From Vulcanimicrobiota bacterium (GTDB lineage: Bacteria; Vulcanimicrobiota; JAJTBE01), in contig JAIORV010000157.1 in the NCBI GenBank assembly GCA_021107945.1, forward strand, positions 78,774 through 142,773: 64,000 bases of DNA. Reading direction: 5' to 3'. Under the pieces are notes generated by a model. The model worked only from the letters and a program-made list of their open reading frames with translations, had not been told where the DNA came from and ran no database searches. Below are positions 8,265 through 16,245 of this stretch, in pieces. Position 1 is the stretch's first letter. Every line of letters starts with the position of its first letter. The position numbers and the translations under genes were made by a program.

Positions 8265-9344
8265 CTAAAGATTCCATTCGTATTTTTCTTTAAGTCCATT
8301 CATATGATTCCTTGGAATGTATTTATCGTGTTGTAATCTACCAACAACAATTCCAGGAGCAACGCCGATTTTACGGGCGAGTTTTATAACTCCCATCTTA
8401 CTCTTGTATTCTCTCCTTGCCAATAGGCTGGAATATTCTTTTGACGGTATCAGAAAATTAGAAGCGAAACGATCCGCCTCGTCTTCTTTCTCTCCCTGGT
8501 AATCAATCTCATCGATAAAACGCTCTCTCTTGCCGTGAAGAAGAATATGCCCCGCCTCGTGAAAGAAGGCAAACCAAAAGAAATCATTGGTTTTATAACG
8601 CAGGCTCAACTGAATTAAAGCTTTTTTTGGAGTTAACCACCGAGTGGCTCCACAAACCCGGGCTTTGGGAAGCTGAGGAGTAAATGCAACTACTACCCCG
8701 CAGGAGGCACATAATTCTTTCATCTCAGGTACAAATTTGTTGGGGGGAAGAGACGTTAGAGATCTGATTTCTTCCAGAACTCCCCTGAATTTCTTTTTAT
8801 CGAAAGGAGAAGTGCGAATTCGCCGGGCATCAATTTCCCCTTTTCGAAGCCAAGCTACAAGAGCATCGGGGTCACTTTTAAAAGCGGTGGATTTACGAAA
8901 AGCAACCGCTCTTTCTTTTATCTCCGGATATTGTTCCGGTGAAGCTATTCCAAAATAATCCAACATCTCTTGAACCTTTTGAACCATTTCTTCCCGCGTC
9001 TCGACAAAACCAAATTTTACCATTTTCTTGTAAGGAAATTTTCTTACCCATTCAATTCCATGTTTAAGCCGCTCCTGTTCTTCCATTCTTGCCAGATATT
9101 CCCGATAATTTTTTTCCCGATTGTTCCAAAATCCGGCGGAAATACTTAGTACCCGCTCCAATCTTAAAGCCGTTTCAGGAGTAATAGGAGCTTTTCCCTT
9201 GATAATTTGATTTATTGTTTTGACTTTCCGCCCTGTTCTCATTGCTAATTCAGCCTGAGTCATTCCTCTTTCATTAAGGACCTCTTCAAGAGTCCCCCCA
9301 GGTGGTGAAACATAATCCGGATTATATTGATTTTTAATATCCAT
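8265..9344 (-). CDS. HigA-type antitoxin: XRE helix-turn-helix plus ImmA/IrrE peptidase domain
   Basis: 359 aa from the ATG at 9344, chosen because GGAG lies nine bases upstream. An upstream ATG at 9353 would overlap the toxin stop (ATGA) but has a poorly placed ribosome site. Residues about 18-75 form an XRE helix-turn-helix in the HigA style (LNERGMTQAELAMRTGR, then INQIIKGKAPIT). The C-terminal half carries an ImmA/IrrE (COG2856) zinc-peptidase signature: HEAGH with a downstream EADRFASNFLIP. Proteins of this architecture pair with a HigB/RelE toxin, repress their operon and may be cleaved or cleave to relieve repression. Here it is encoded immediately after a HigB-like toxin, so the order is toxin first. 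Assignment of both domains is clear; the peptidase function is inferred. Confidence 0.9.
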   Translation of the reverse strand: MDIKNQYNPDYVSPPGGTLEEVLNERGMTQAELAMRTGRKVKTINQIIKGKAPITPETALRLERVLSISAGFWNNREKNYREYLARMEEQERLKHGIEWVRKFPYKKMVKFGFVETREEMVQKVQEMLDYFGIASPEQYPEIKERAVAFRKSTAFKSDPDALVAWLRKGEIDARRIRTSPFDKKKFRGVLEEIRSLTSLPPNKFVPEMKELCASCGVVVAFTPQLPKARVCGATRWLTPKKALIQLSLRYKTNDFFWFAFFHEAGHILLHGKRERFIDEIDYQGEKEDEADRFASNFLIPSKEYSSLLARREYKSKMGVIKLARKIGVAPGIVVGRLQHDKYIPRNHMNGLKEKYEWNL

Positions 9345-9349
9345 TGAAA

Positions 9350-9688
9350 TCATCTCCCATGATAATCCTGTATATCCAAAATTTTTATTGCTATGACCTT
9401 TTTCCAATCCAATCCTCCGTCTGATTTTTTTGGAGTTGGATTAATTGATGGTGTAAGTATCAATCTGTATGGATGGTCCAGATCAACAGCTAATTTTCCT
9501 GATAATTTTCCAACAAGTTCGTGACAACGACCTGGAAGAAAACGCATTTCCTCTAAATTATCAGCAGCCCTCAAATCATCAAGACGTTGCTTAATCAACT
9601 TAGCTCTTCTCTCTCCGTGCTTCTTTACGAGCTTATCCCAGTTATTACAAGCCTTCTGAAGACTCTTACTCTTAAATTCAATGTCCAT
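9350..9688 (-). CDS. HigB/RelE-family toxin
   Basis: 112 aa, soluble and basic. The sequence has the HigB-type fold signature: an N-terminal strand (MDIEFKSKSLQKAC), two helices (KHGERRAKLIKQRLDDLRAA), then FLPGRCHELVGKLSGKLAVDLDHPYRLILTP, ending in KVIAIKILDIQDYHGR. Members are ribosome-dependent mRNA interferases that slow translation. It is upstream of and essentially overlapping with the HigA-type XRE/ImmA gene, giving the higBA order. The region upstream (9689-9780) is AT-rich and is the expected autoregulated promoter, but I cannot pick out unambiguous -35/-10 boxes. Confidence 0.88.
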   Translation of the reverse strand: MDIEFKSKSLQKACNNWDKLVKKHGERRAKLIKQRLDDLRAADNLEEMRFLPGRCHELVGKLSGKLAVDLDHPYRLILTPSINPTPKKSDGGLDWKKVIAIKILDIQDYHGR

Positions 9689-9789
9689 TCATTTTCCTTG
9701 TTGTTAATTTCATTTACCTGATAGGTTAATAAAACTACAACATATTTTATTGTTATAAATAAAAAATCCTTTGTTCTTATTGTAAATGA

Positions 9790-9885
9790 TTAAAAAAAAA
9801 GGAATCGGAAGAAGGCTGGCAGGGGTATCTCGAAGGCAAAGGCCTTCCCTGGGAAGAAGTCCGGGAGGAATTAGCTGATGAATAA
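9790..9885 (+). pseudogene. Remnant of a RelB/Phd-like antitoxin C-terminus
   Basis: An open frame without a start codon reads KKKESEEGWQGYLEGKGLPW and then EEVREELADE before TAA. The pattern (acidic residues, 'G-x-PWEEVREEL' ending) is the usual C-terminal end of small antitoxins that precede RelE toxins. The N-terminal DNA-binding half is missing, and an in-frame TGA lies just upstream. Its stop overlaps the ATG of the toxin remnant at 9878, the normal geometry of an intact TA operon. I read it as a decayed antitoxin. Confidence is moderate because only 30 residues remain. Confidence 0.5.
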
Positions 9886-10003
9886 CCGATGGAAGGTTAT
9901 TGTCCGGGGCAAAGCTTCAAATCACCTTAAAGGCAAGACCGGAATGGAGCCTGAGGGTTGGTCAATGGAGGGGCAAGATGGTTTCCGCCCTTATTTTATT
10001 TGA
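9878..10003 (+). pseudogene. Remnant of a RelE-type toxin N-terminus
   Basis: Starts MNNRWKVIVRGKASNHLKG, which resembles the first strand and helix of RelE/ParE toxins (typically W-x-V-x-x-x-x-x-A-x-x-x-L). It then drifts into unrelated sequence and stops after 41 codons. The start overlaps the end of the antitoxin remnant. The remainder of a toxin (about 45-50 residues with catalytic basic residues) is absent, apparently removed where the hicAB promoter now begins. It is almost certainly non-functional. Confidence 0.5.
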
Positions 10004-10029
10004 CAAACACACTCATTTGGGTGTACAAT
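10000..10029 (+). promoter_or_regulatory. Sigma-70-type promoter of hicAB
   Basis: TTGACA at 10000-10005 and TACAAT at 10024-10029 with an 18-base spacer. The predicted transcription start (about 10036) falls just before GGGGAGGTGAGGGAG, the ribosome-binding region of hicA. This is one of the two best promoter matches in the window. The HicB protein downstream carries a helix-turn-helix and would be expected to repress here. Confidence 0.75.
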
Positions 10030-10041
10030 TTAATTGGGGAG

Positions 10042-10233
10042 GTGAGGGAGATAACAGGTAAACAAATGATAAAGTTGTTTAAAAGGCATGGCTGGAAGCC
10101 AATAAGGGTCAAGGGTAGTCACTACACTTTTAAAAAGGGAAATTTGATAGAGCAAATCCCCCACCATACAAAAGAACTAAGAAAAGGGCTGGAAATGAAA
10201 TTATTTAAGAAACTTCAGGAAGGAGAAAAGTAA
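10042..10233 (+). CDS. hicA: HicA-family mRNA interferase toxin
   Basis: 63 aa from a GTG at 10042; an ATG at 10066 would give 55 aa. The GTG start is preferred because it keeps ITGKQMIKLFKRHGW, matching the usual HicA opening T-G-K-x-(M/L)-I-K-L. The double-stranded-RNA-binding-like fold is indicated by IRVKGSHYTFKKG, where the histidine of KGSH is the catalytic residue, and by the closing helix KELRKGLEMKLFKKLQ. HicA cleaves mRNA and is neutralised by HicB. Its stop is one base from the hicB start. The predicted transcription start lies very near the GTG, so the leader may be extremely short; that is the one argument for the later ATG. Confidence 0.87.
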   Translation: MREITGKQMIKLFKRHGWKPIRVKGSHYTFKKGNLIEQIPHHTKELRKGLEMKLFKKLQEGEK

Positions 10234-10234
10234 G

Positions 10235-10657
10235 ATGATAAAATATTCGGGCATAGTTCATAATGATCCTGATGGGTTATGGATTGAATTTCCCGATTTT
10301 CCTGAGTTGTCCGGAACGCAGGGAGACACAATGGAAGAGCTTATAATGATGGCGGAAGATTGCCTCGGAGGATACATTGAATATTTATTGGAACAGGGTA
10401 GAGATATTCCGGAACCGTCAAAGATAGAAGATGAAAATATCATCTATATCCAAGTGCCTGTCGAAACCGCCATTCCATTAATTTACAAAAAAGCAAGGAA
10501 AGAGATGGGATTAACCCAGGGCGAAGTAGCTTCAAGAATGGGAGTAACTTATAGGGCGGTGCAAAATATCGAAAGAAAAAAAAGAAGCCCGTCAATCAAG
10601 ACTTTAACAAAAATCGCAAAGGCTTTGGGCAAAAAACTTGTAGTTGAACTAATATAG
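10235..10657 (+). CDS. hicB: HicB-family antitoxin with helix-turn-helix
   Basis: 140 aa. Residues 1-65 form the HicB partial RNase-H-like fold (YSGIVHNDPDGLWIEFPDFP, followed by GDTMEELIMMAEDCLGGYIEYLLEQG). Residues about 82-138 form an XRE helix-turn-helix (ARKEMGLTQGEVASRMGVTY, then SIKTLTKIAKALGKKLVVEL). The first domain binds and blocks HicA; the second binds the operator and makes the operon autoregulated. It overlaps functionally with hicA (one-base gap) behind the promoter at 10000-10029. No other gene follows in this orientation. Both domains are full length, so the module looks active. Confidence 0.92.
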   Translation: MIKYSGIVHNDPDGLWIEFPDFPELSGTQGDTMEELIMMAEDCLGGYIEYLLEQGRDIPEPSKIEDENIIYIQVPVETAIPLIYKKARKEMGLTQGEVASRMGVTYRAVQNIERKKRSPSIKTLTKIAKALGKKLVVELI

Positions 10658-10758
10658 CTGTAATGAATCTCCCCCTTGTAAATAATAAGGATACAATACA
10701 AACACCATCGAAAATTCCGAATCCCCATAGCTTCTGAACATTCAAGACTTTTTCCCGT

Positions 10759-10848
10759 TTAGCAGTTTGAAGCCTGTTTGAAATCAAGTATCATCCGTAA
10801 TCCAAATACTTCCGCCAGTCGCTCAAGAGTATCGTTTTCTCTTTTCCA
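10759..10848 (-). pseudogene. Remnant of an XRE-type antitoxin C-terminus
   Basis: On the minus strand a 29-codon open frame reads WKRENDTLERLAEVFGLRMI and then LDFKQASNC before TAA. The pattern 'TLERLAEVFGLRMIL' is the last helix and trailing strand of HigA/XRE antitoxins. No start, recognition helices or toxin partner remain. It lies between hicB and the methyltransferase, extending the TA island as a decayed module. The remaining bases of the gap (10658-10862) show nothing else. Confidence 0.42.
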
Positions 10849-10862
10849 TCAATAACAAAGCT

Positions 10863-11417
10863 TCATTTGTTCACAAATATCTGCATATAAAAATGTTCTC
10901 CCACGTTCACAAGAGATAAAGCCTGCATCTTTATAAACCATTTCATTTCTTCAGGTGAAACTCTATTTTTTTGAGGGGGCCCAATATCTATTTCTTTCTT
11001 TTCGAATTCCACAATCGCCAACTTCCCATTTGGTTTTAATAAGCGTTTTGCTTCGTTTTGAAAATTCTCTTTTTGTTCATCTGAAAAAATATGAAATACC
11101 TTTGAAAGATATATAAGGTCGATGGAAGAATCCTTTATTTCCGTTCTTTTTGTTATATCCGCTTCTATCGGTAAAATATTGGTTCCTTTTGTCTCTTTTT
11201 TAAGCTTTTCTATTGCTTCCCCTGCCTGATCCAGGGCGTAGACTCTCCCGGAATTATTCAGCAATCGGGAGAATTCCCTTGACATATAACCGTTCCCACA
11301 ACCGACGTCGAGGATTGACTGTCCCGGTAATATGTTGAGTTCTCTAAGAATAATTTCTTTATTCAGGCAACTTTCTGATGAATTTCCCTTGTGATGTCCG
11401 GTTTGATTGTTTTTCAT
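10863..11417 (-). CDS. Class I SAM-dependent methyltransferase
   Basis: 184 aa, cytoplasmic. The Rossmann-type SAM-binding motif I is ILDVGCGNGYMS (about 35-46). Motif II contains the acidic residue after VYALDQ, and the post-motif regions ADITK and DSSIDLIYLSKVFHIF match UbiE/Methyltransf_11-like enzymes. The C-terminal part LLKPNGKLAIVEFEKKEIDIGPP is the usual beta-hairpin end. The substrate cannot be told. It is 30 bases downstream of the zinc-ribbon membrane protein on the same strand, so it probably shares a transcript with that gene and the YkgJ-type gene. The ribosome-binding AAGGAGAT precedes the ATG. Confidence 0.88.
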   Translation of the reverse strand: MKNNQTGHHKGNSSESCLNKEIILRELNILPGQSILDVGCGNGYMSREFSRLLNNSGRVYALDQAGEAIEKLKKETKGTNILPIEADITKRTEIKDSSIDLIYLSKVFHIFSDEQKENFQNEAKRLLKPNGKLAIVEFEKKEIDIGPPQKNRVSPEEMKWFIKMQALSLVNVGEHFYMQIFVNK

Positions 11418-11447
11418 GTAATATCTCCTTGTGTTTATTCAACCTAT

Positions 11448-12128
11448 CTACGAACTTAATTCCTTCAAGATCTCTTTCTCTCTCCCGAAAAATTCTGACA
11501 GGCGGGTGTCGAATTTTTTCTTTCTTTGTACGTAAGGAAAAAGCGCATGTAATTTGACGAATACAACTACAAGAATTCCAGGGATCAGAGCAAGTCCGAC
11601 GATAGCTTCAGCGCATGTCATCTCGCCCATTCTCTGCGTCAAGGTGATAAACGCGCCAAATGACATAAGCCAGGTGAAAAGGAGGAGGGAGATAAACCCT
11701 ATCAGTCCCAGTACATATCCTGCCGTCACCGATGGGCGGTTTTTCATTAGTCCGGTTTTTTCATGACGAAGCAGAGTAAGCTCGTTTTTCAACTTGTCGA
11801 GCTTCCCCTGTTTTTCCTTGAATTCATCGATATTCTTACCCGTCTTCTGGCAAAATTCCGTCTCCACGTCATGAATTCCGTTGCAAGCAGGGCATTTGAT
11901 GAGTATCGCTATCCCACAGGATTTACAATAGAGAGGCTCCTCATTACTGACTATAGCATTCCGCTCCTTGCAGTTGGAGCATATTGCGGTGTCGCCGTCC
12001 TCGGACAGGTCGAAGAATAATTCCCTTGCGCAATACTTGCAGTTTATATCTTCTTTATTAACAGGTGCGCCGCAACCGGGGCATTCAAAATCAACGGGTC
12101 CGGTGCCGGATTTTTTTTCTTCTCCCAT
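11448..12128 (-). CDS. Zinc-ribbon membrane protein
   Basis: 226 aa. The N-terminal 100 residues hold several CxxC pairs: CPGC (about 16-19) with CKYC (about 30-33), CSNC with CKSC, and CPAC. This gives two or three zinc ribbons. A short coiled coil (about 100-130, rich in Lys/Leu) follows, then two membrane segments (about 138-162 and 172-194) and a charged C-terminal tail with a helix (RKKKFDTRLSEFFGREKEI). The ribbons face the cytoplasm if the usual positive-inside rule holds. I recognise no named family. It sits between the YkgJ-type gene (58 bases upstream) and a methyltransferase (30 bases downstream), all co-oriented. Confidence 0.8.
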   Translation of the reverse strand: MGEEKKSGTGPVDFECPGCGAPVNKEDINCKYCARELFFDLSEDGDTAICSNCKERNAIVSNEEPLYCKSCGIAILIKCPACNGIHDVETEFCQKTGKNIDEFKEKQGKLDKLKNELTLLRHEKTGLMKNRPSVTAGYVLGLIGFISLLLFTWLMSFGAFITLTQRMGEMTCAEAIVGLALIPGILVVVFVKLHALFPYVQRKKKFDTRLSEFFGREKEILKELSS

Positions 12129-12186
12129 AAATCAATTCTCCTTGTAGTGGGATTTGTAACTATGCGGTGAAAACAATTCTCGCAAA

Positions 12187-13383
12187 TTATCGCATTAGAA
12201 TTTCATGCTGGTCTATCAATCCCTTCCCGAATCGCCTGAAAAATCTGCCCAATAATCTCAGGTGATGGAAATAGAGGTCGAGAAGTCCGAGAGTGGTTTT
12301 TACATCATCCATTTCCATTTCTCTTCCATCGCGCGCTGTTAAGGACGCATTTGCATACCACATGAAGAATATAGGCAGGAAATTTACCGTTACAAGACCT
12401 GTAAAAACAGTATCATACGTGAGAAGATATTTCCTCCAAAGGAGATGTTTCACATATTTGTCGAATTCAGTTTGAAATTCTTCTTGTAAGTGAGATTTAA
12501 CGTATTCCTCAATAGGTTTTATCTCAATCTCCTTTTCAAACGAATCGGACTGAAGAGATCCTCCCTTCAGGATTATGTCCGCATTTCGCTCCTCCATCGA
12601 GCCCGCCCATAACTCCAGGATAGAGAGAATTGACGAAGCATACTCGAACTGATATTCATGGAACCATCTCTCCCTCTTCAAGGGTGGTAAAGGCGGAGAC
12701 GAAAGAAGATTTTCCATTTCATTCACAGAGATAGCTTTATCGCCGATATTTTCACCGATTATTCCAAGAGAGATTATCATTCCCATCATTTTCCAGGTGG
12801 CATCAGAAACACCCGTTGTGTCAACCCAATCGGTCAGTTGTTTCTCCAGAAAAAGATAGCCCTCCCATGTAACACTGATATTATCGGTAAGTTTAATGAT
12901 ATTGTCTGCCTGATATTTGGGCTTGAATGTTTCAAGTAGTTTTTTTATATCCTGAATATATTCACTGACCCTGATTCCTTTATTGCGCTGTATCGACAAG
13001 CAGTGATATGATACCCCCGCGTATATTCCATCAGGTGTTGAGGTTAAAACAAATGGAAATTTCCTGCATACGTCAGGCTTAAAATCACAACCCATTTCAC
13101 TGTGAATCATACAGAGGTTGTCATCAAGCATTATGCAGTTGTTATTGATTTCTCCAAGAACTCCCACTTCTTGATCAGAATAAAACTTGACCATATCGCT
13201 TTCGGGGAATTTCTTCTTCATTTTTAGTATAAACGGTGTATTTATTAACTGCTGATACTTGTTTTTATCTATTACAATTTGCCAATTCCTGCAACATTTT
13301 CCACACTGTAGGCATTCATGGCAGTAACCTTCCGGGAAGAAAATATCCTTCTCTTCCTGTATGTTCTTGTCGTCTTTCTCCAT
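12187..13383 (-). CDS. YkgJ-family cysteine-cluster protein
   Basis: 398 aa, no signal peptide. The hallmark is a cysteine cluster near the N-terminus (C21, C24, C27, C30 and C31 in CHECLQCGKCC). It continues with NCIMLDDNLCMIH and CDFKPDVCRKFPF, about eight to ten cysteines in all. This is the YkgJ/UPF0153 pattern, thought to bind zinc or an iron-sulfur cluster. FliB-type flagellin lysine methylases share the cluster, but no flagellar gene is nearby. The C-terminal 250 residues are helical and unassigned. It begins a minus-strand run with the zinc-ribbon membrane protein and the methyltransferase. The 149-base gap upstream contains no clear promoter. Confidence 0.8.
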   Translation of the reverse strand: MEKDDKNIQEEKDIFFPEGYCHECLQCGKCCRNWQIVIDKNKYQQLINTPFILKMKKKFPESDMVKFYSDQEVGVLGEINNNCIMLDDNLCMIHSEMGCDFKPDVCRKFPFVLTSTPDGIYAGVSYHCLSIQRNKGIRVSEYIQDIKKLLETFKPKYQADNIIKLTDNISVTWEGYLFLEKQLTDWVDTTGVSDATWKMMGMIISLGIIGENIGDKAISVNEMENLLSSPPLPPLKRERWFHEYQFEYASSILSILELWAGSMEERNADIILKGGSLQSDSFEKEIEIKPIEEYVKSHLQEEFQTEFDKYVKHLLWRKYLLTYDTVFTGLVTVNFLPIFFMWYANASLTARDGREMEMDDVKTTLGLLDLYFHHLRLLGRFFRRFGKGLIDQHEILMR

Positions 13384-13532
13384 TCAGGATATCTCTTCTA
13401 AAGTAGAAAGATTTGACAAAGCGAAGATTTTATTATAAACCATCCAAATTACCTTCTCTCGCGTCCCATTTCCCGTTTCTCATTTCTCTTTTCTGAGAAT
13501 TTTTTTTCTACAACTTATGGCGGTATTTTTTC

Positions 13533-15113
13533 TTACGAAAAAAGATTCTCCTTGTGAAACCCCACGGACACCTCGAAAAGTCTTCCCCATGGAAGCTTGA
13601 TTGACGGCGTGTCAAGAGGTGAGAAAAACAAGGATTTTTCGGGACTTATCTTTCCTATTTCATTGCCCCTCATAGACTCCATTAATTTGACCGCGCCTTC
13701 ACTGAGTCTGTCCTGAATTCTATTCTCAAAATACTCCGTTTGCTCGTCCAGGTGATATATGGAGACTCTTTTCCATAGCGCCTCGGTACACATCCGGGGG
13801 CGGACGTTGGATTGGTAGAGCCAGTCATCGACAAACCTTTCAAGGAGAAGAAACACATGCGATCTCAGAGAACTCTCTCTTTCCTCCTCATCAACAACGA
13901 TTTTGCCGGCGATTGTTTTTACAATTCCATGTGCTATAGCGGTTCCCAGGGAATTACCTGCTGTGTTCCATGCCGCAAACCCCGACAGGGACAGGATATT
14001 TATATTATCGACAAGCGCCCTGGCAAATATATTGTCCGCTCCGTTGGCATAGAATACATCCGCAATTGTAGCGGATATCCCGGATTTTAAAGACATGTCA
14101 ATTGAGCAGGTGAAATCCATCAGGTTTTTCCTGCCCCCCAGGTGAAGTGTCTGCCCACCGGCTTCTTTTTGCCTTCCTGACGGTGTATGAACATACAGAT
14201 GCATATCCGCGTCTTCATCTGGCGCTGTCAATACTCCACCGGCGGTACGTACCTGGAGTTTTATTACATCTTCAAAGGAGCGATCCTCATATCTTCCCGT
14301 TATCTTTTTTCCCTCGGGATTCGAATAAACAGGGAGGACCCGGGGATTGATTCCCGTCATATCGCATAACAGGCGGGAGAGAAGCAGTGATGTAGCTTCA
14401 TCGGTTCCCGTGGATATCATTACTCTATCGTTTACATCCTCCGATTCGATTATTGCCTGGAGTTTTTCTTTTTCCTGTATATTAAGTCCCACGATTTTGC
14501 TGTCATCAATTCCGATAAGAAGAAAATCAAAAATCCCATCTTTTGCCTTCTCAATCAGGATTTTATTTACAGAGAAATTCCTTCGCCTCACCGAGAGATA
14601 TTCGTTTAGCATTTTTGGGGGTATGTCCTTTTTCAGCTTTTCGATCACTCTTTTTGCCCTGTCGTCTCCCTTGCCGGCATGATAGCTTTCAACGGAGAAC
14701 TTAATAACTTTTTCTATCAAGGGAATGAAAGACTCGTCCAAATAAGTGGGAGCGTTTCTAAAAAGAGAACTGAAAAGATAAACTTTTCCAAGTTTTTCTT
14801 TTTTCAACTTGATTGCATGCAATAATTTCTCAAGTCTTGTTTTTGCAGTTTCCTCATTTGCAATCATTTTCCGGGAGGCGACAAGTCCCCCATATATGGG
14901 CATATCGGTGGAAATAATCGCTCCCAGGAAATTGCCTTCTATTTCCTGGATCCATTTTATTATTTCTTCACAATCTCCAGGCTTATGGAATCTTCCCAGC
15001 AGTTTTTCCGGTGGTGTTATAAGCTCCAGGTTCGCCACCCGCCCCACTCTGATGGGCATTTTGTAAGTACAGGGACGGTTATCAAGAGGAATGAATAGAA
15101 CTCGTTTTTTCAT
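13533..15113 (-). CDS. DUF4127 family protein
   Basis: 526 aa, cytoplasmic. The opening RVLFIPLDNRPCTYKMPI followed by GAIISTDMPIYGGLVASR is the signature of DUF4127, a family found mainly in Firmicutes and other terrestrial bacteria. A later DFLLIGIDDSKIVGLNIQEK and STGTDEATSLLLSRLL also fit. The fold and function are unknown; in some members the conserved Asp/Asn/Arg residues suggest an enzyme acting on a sugar or phosphate, but that is speculation. The start overlaps the end of the zf-TFIIB gene region (15-base gap, with AAGGAG as ribosome site), so the two are co-transcribed. Length is normal for the family. Confidence 0.88.
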   Translation of the reverse strand: MKKRVLFIPLDNRPCTYKMPIRVGRVANLELITPPEKLLGRFHKPGDCEEIIKWIQEIEGNFLGAIISTDMPIYGGLVASRKMIANEETAKTRLEKLLHAIKLKKEKLGKVYLFSSLFRNAPTYLDESFIPLIEKVIKFSVESYHAGKGDDRAKRVIEKLKKDIPPKMLNEYLSVRRRNFSVNKILIEKAKDGIFDFLLIGIDDSKIVGLNIQEKEKLQAIIESEDVNDRVMISTGTDEATSLLLSRLLCDMTGINPRVLPVYSNPEGKKITGRYEDRSFEDVIKLQVRTAGGVLTAPDEDADMHLYVHTPSGRQKEAGGQTLHLGGRKNLMDFTCSIDMSLKSGISATIADVFYANGADNIFARALVDNINILSLSGFAAWNTAGNSLGTAIAHGIVKTIAGKIVVDEEERESSLRSHVFLLLERFVDDWLYQSNVRPRMCTEALWKRVSIYHLDEQTEYFENRIQDRLSEGAVKLMESMRGNEIGKISPEKSLFFSPLDTPSIKLPWGRLFEVSVGFHKENLFS

Positions 15114-15128
15114 ATAAGCTCCTTCCTG

Positions 15129-15905
15129 TCAAGACATATCGGCCGCTTGAAAAAAAGACTTTATAAAAGCTGAAATCGTGCCAAACAATAGGTCGCCCGC
15201 TTCCCTTCTCCTTTGCCTCGTGAATCCCATAGGTGAGACGTCTTGCATGATGGGACTCCCCATTGTTGAGGGAATTCTCCCCGTGGGTGACCCCAGGGAA
15301 AACTTTTTTTCTTGTACTGCCGATTTCGGTATTGCTTCTGCAATAGCCTCTTTTGAGCCTGCCGACATTAATTCCTGCAAAATCGGATCAATGGAAGATT
15401 CATCCGGGTAACCGTTAGCTTCACTTTCTTCTTCCTCTTTTCCATGTTTTTCCGATTCGATATATTCAAAAACACCTTCATCCGTTATACGGATCATTTC
15501 CTGTCCGTCATCATCAACCTGCTGCTGCCTATTCACTCTTGACCTGACGGATTTTCCTTTTTTCTTTATTTCGTCGTAATAGCTTTTTACAATCTTGAGT
15601 AACTCCCCGCGGTCGAACCAGATGCCCCTGCATCCGTTACAATATTCGACATCCACATCCCTGTGCCTGACAATTTGTAAGGATTTTCTACAGTTTGGAC
15701 ATTTGCGCTCCCCTTCTTTTACCATTTTTTTCCGGTCGTCCAGGCAATATGTCGTAAGGAGCCGTTTGGGAATTTTCCCTTTCTGAATAAATGCGCTCAA
15801 CTCGTTTCCGTCAAGCCATAATCCGCCGCAAAAACGACATGTATCAATCTCAACCTCGAATAACTTGAGTTTATCCATCTGCAAAATACATACGGGACAA
15901 TCCAT
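15129..15905 (-). CDS. Protein with two zf-TFIIB zinc ribbons
   Basis: 258 aa, soluble. Two zf-TFIIB (COG3809-like) ribbons stand at the N-terminus. The first uses CPVC (3-6) with CRFCGGLWLDGNEL. The second uses CPNC (about 69-72) with CNGCRGIWFDRGEL. Each ends in the typical W-x-D-x-x-E-L. A charged linker (about 110-175) and a low-complexity Ser/Pro/Gly C-terminus follow. Such proteins are common, uncharacterised, and thought to act as zinc-dependent adaptors. It is the first gene of the pair with DUF4127. The upstream region contains an interspersed repeat but no convincing promoter. Confidence 0.87.
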   Translation of the reverse strand: MDCPVCILQMDKLKLFEVEIDTCRFCGGLWLDGNELSAFIQKGKIPKRLLTTYCLDDRKKMVKEGERKCPNCRKSLQIVRHRDVDVEYCNGCRGIWFDRGELLKIVKSYYDEIKKKGKSVRSRVNRQQQVDDDGQEMIRITDEGVFEYIESEKHGKEEEESEANGYPDESSIDPILQELMSAGSKEAIAEAIPKSAVQEKKFSLGSPTGRIPSTMGSPIMQDVSPMGFTRQRRREAGDLLFGTISAFIKSFFQAADMS

Positions 15906-16006
15906 ATCATCACTCCTATCAAGCTCAGGCTATATCAATAATACTTCAATAATGATCATCAAGATCCTATAAGAACCTGTCTTAATTCCGGGAAAAAGTT
16001 CAGTAA

Positions 16007-16070
16007 TTATTCAGCGCAGAGGGCGCAGAGTAAAACCTGTCGGGTTCAATGCGTGCTGAATAGTTACAAA
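16007..16070. repeat. GCAGAG-type interspersed repeat with inverted ends
   Basis: The 340-base gap 15906-16245 holds ATTATTCAGCGCAGAGGGCG followed by CAGAG, then 25 bases on GCGTGCTGAATAGTTAC. The outer parts (attattcagc/gctgaatagt) form an inverted repeat. It is related to the copies at 2331, 23794, 45928, 58556 and 62563. Nothing else is evident in the gap. Confidence 0.55.
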
Positions 16071-16245
16071 GCTCAGAATGATGATCTTTATATAAATTTA
16101 TGATAAAATATAAAAATATCGGTTATAATTCCGACATGATGCAGTAGCAATGACATGGTATATGGAAGGGGTTTTCAGGTGGGAATAGAAGTCATATATG
16201 CATGTATATCAGTGGTGAAAGACAGGTTGATGTGGTGAAGAGATT

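Noticed and set aside
12187-13383. FliB-type flagellin lysine methylase
   Set aside because: Only the shared cysteine cluster matches; no flagellar gene is in the window, so the neutral YkgJ-family name is used.
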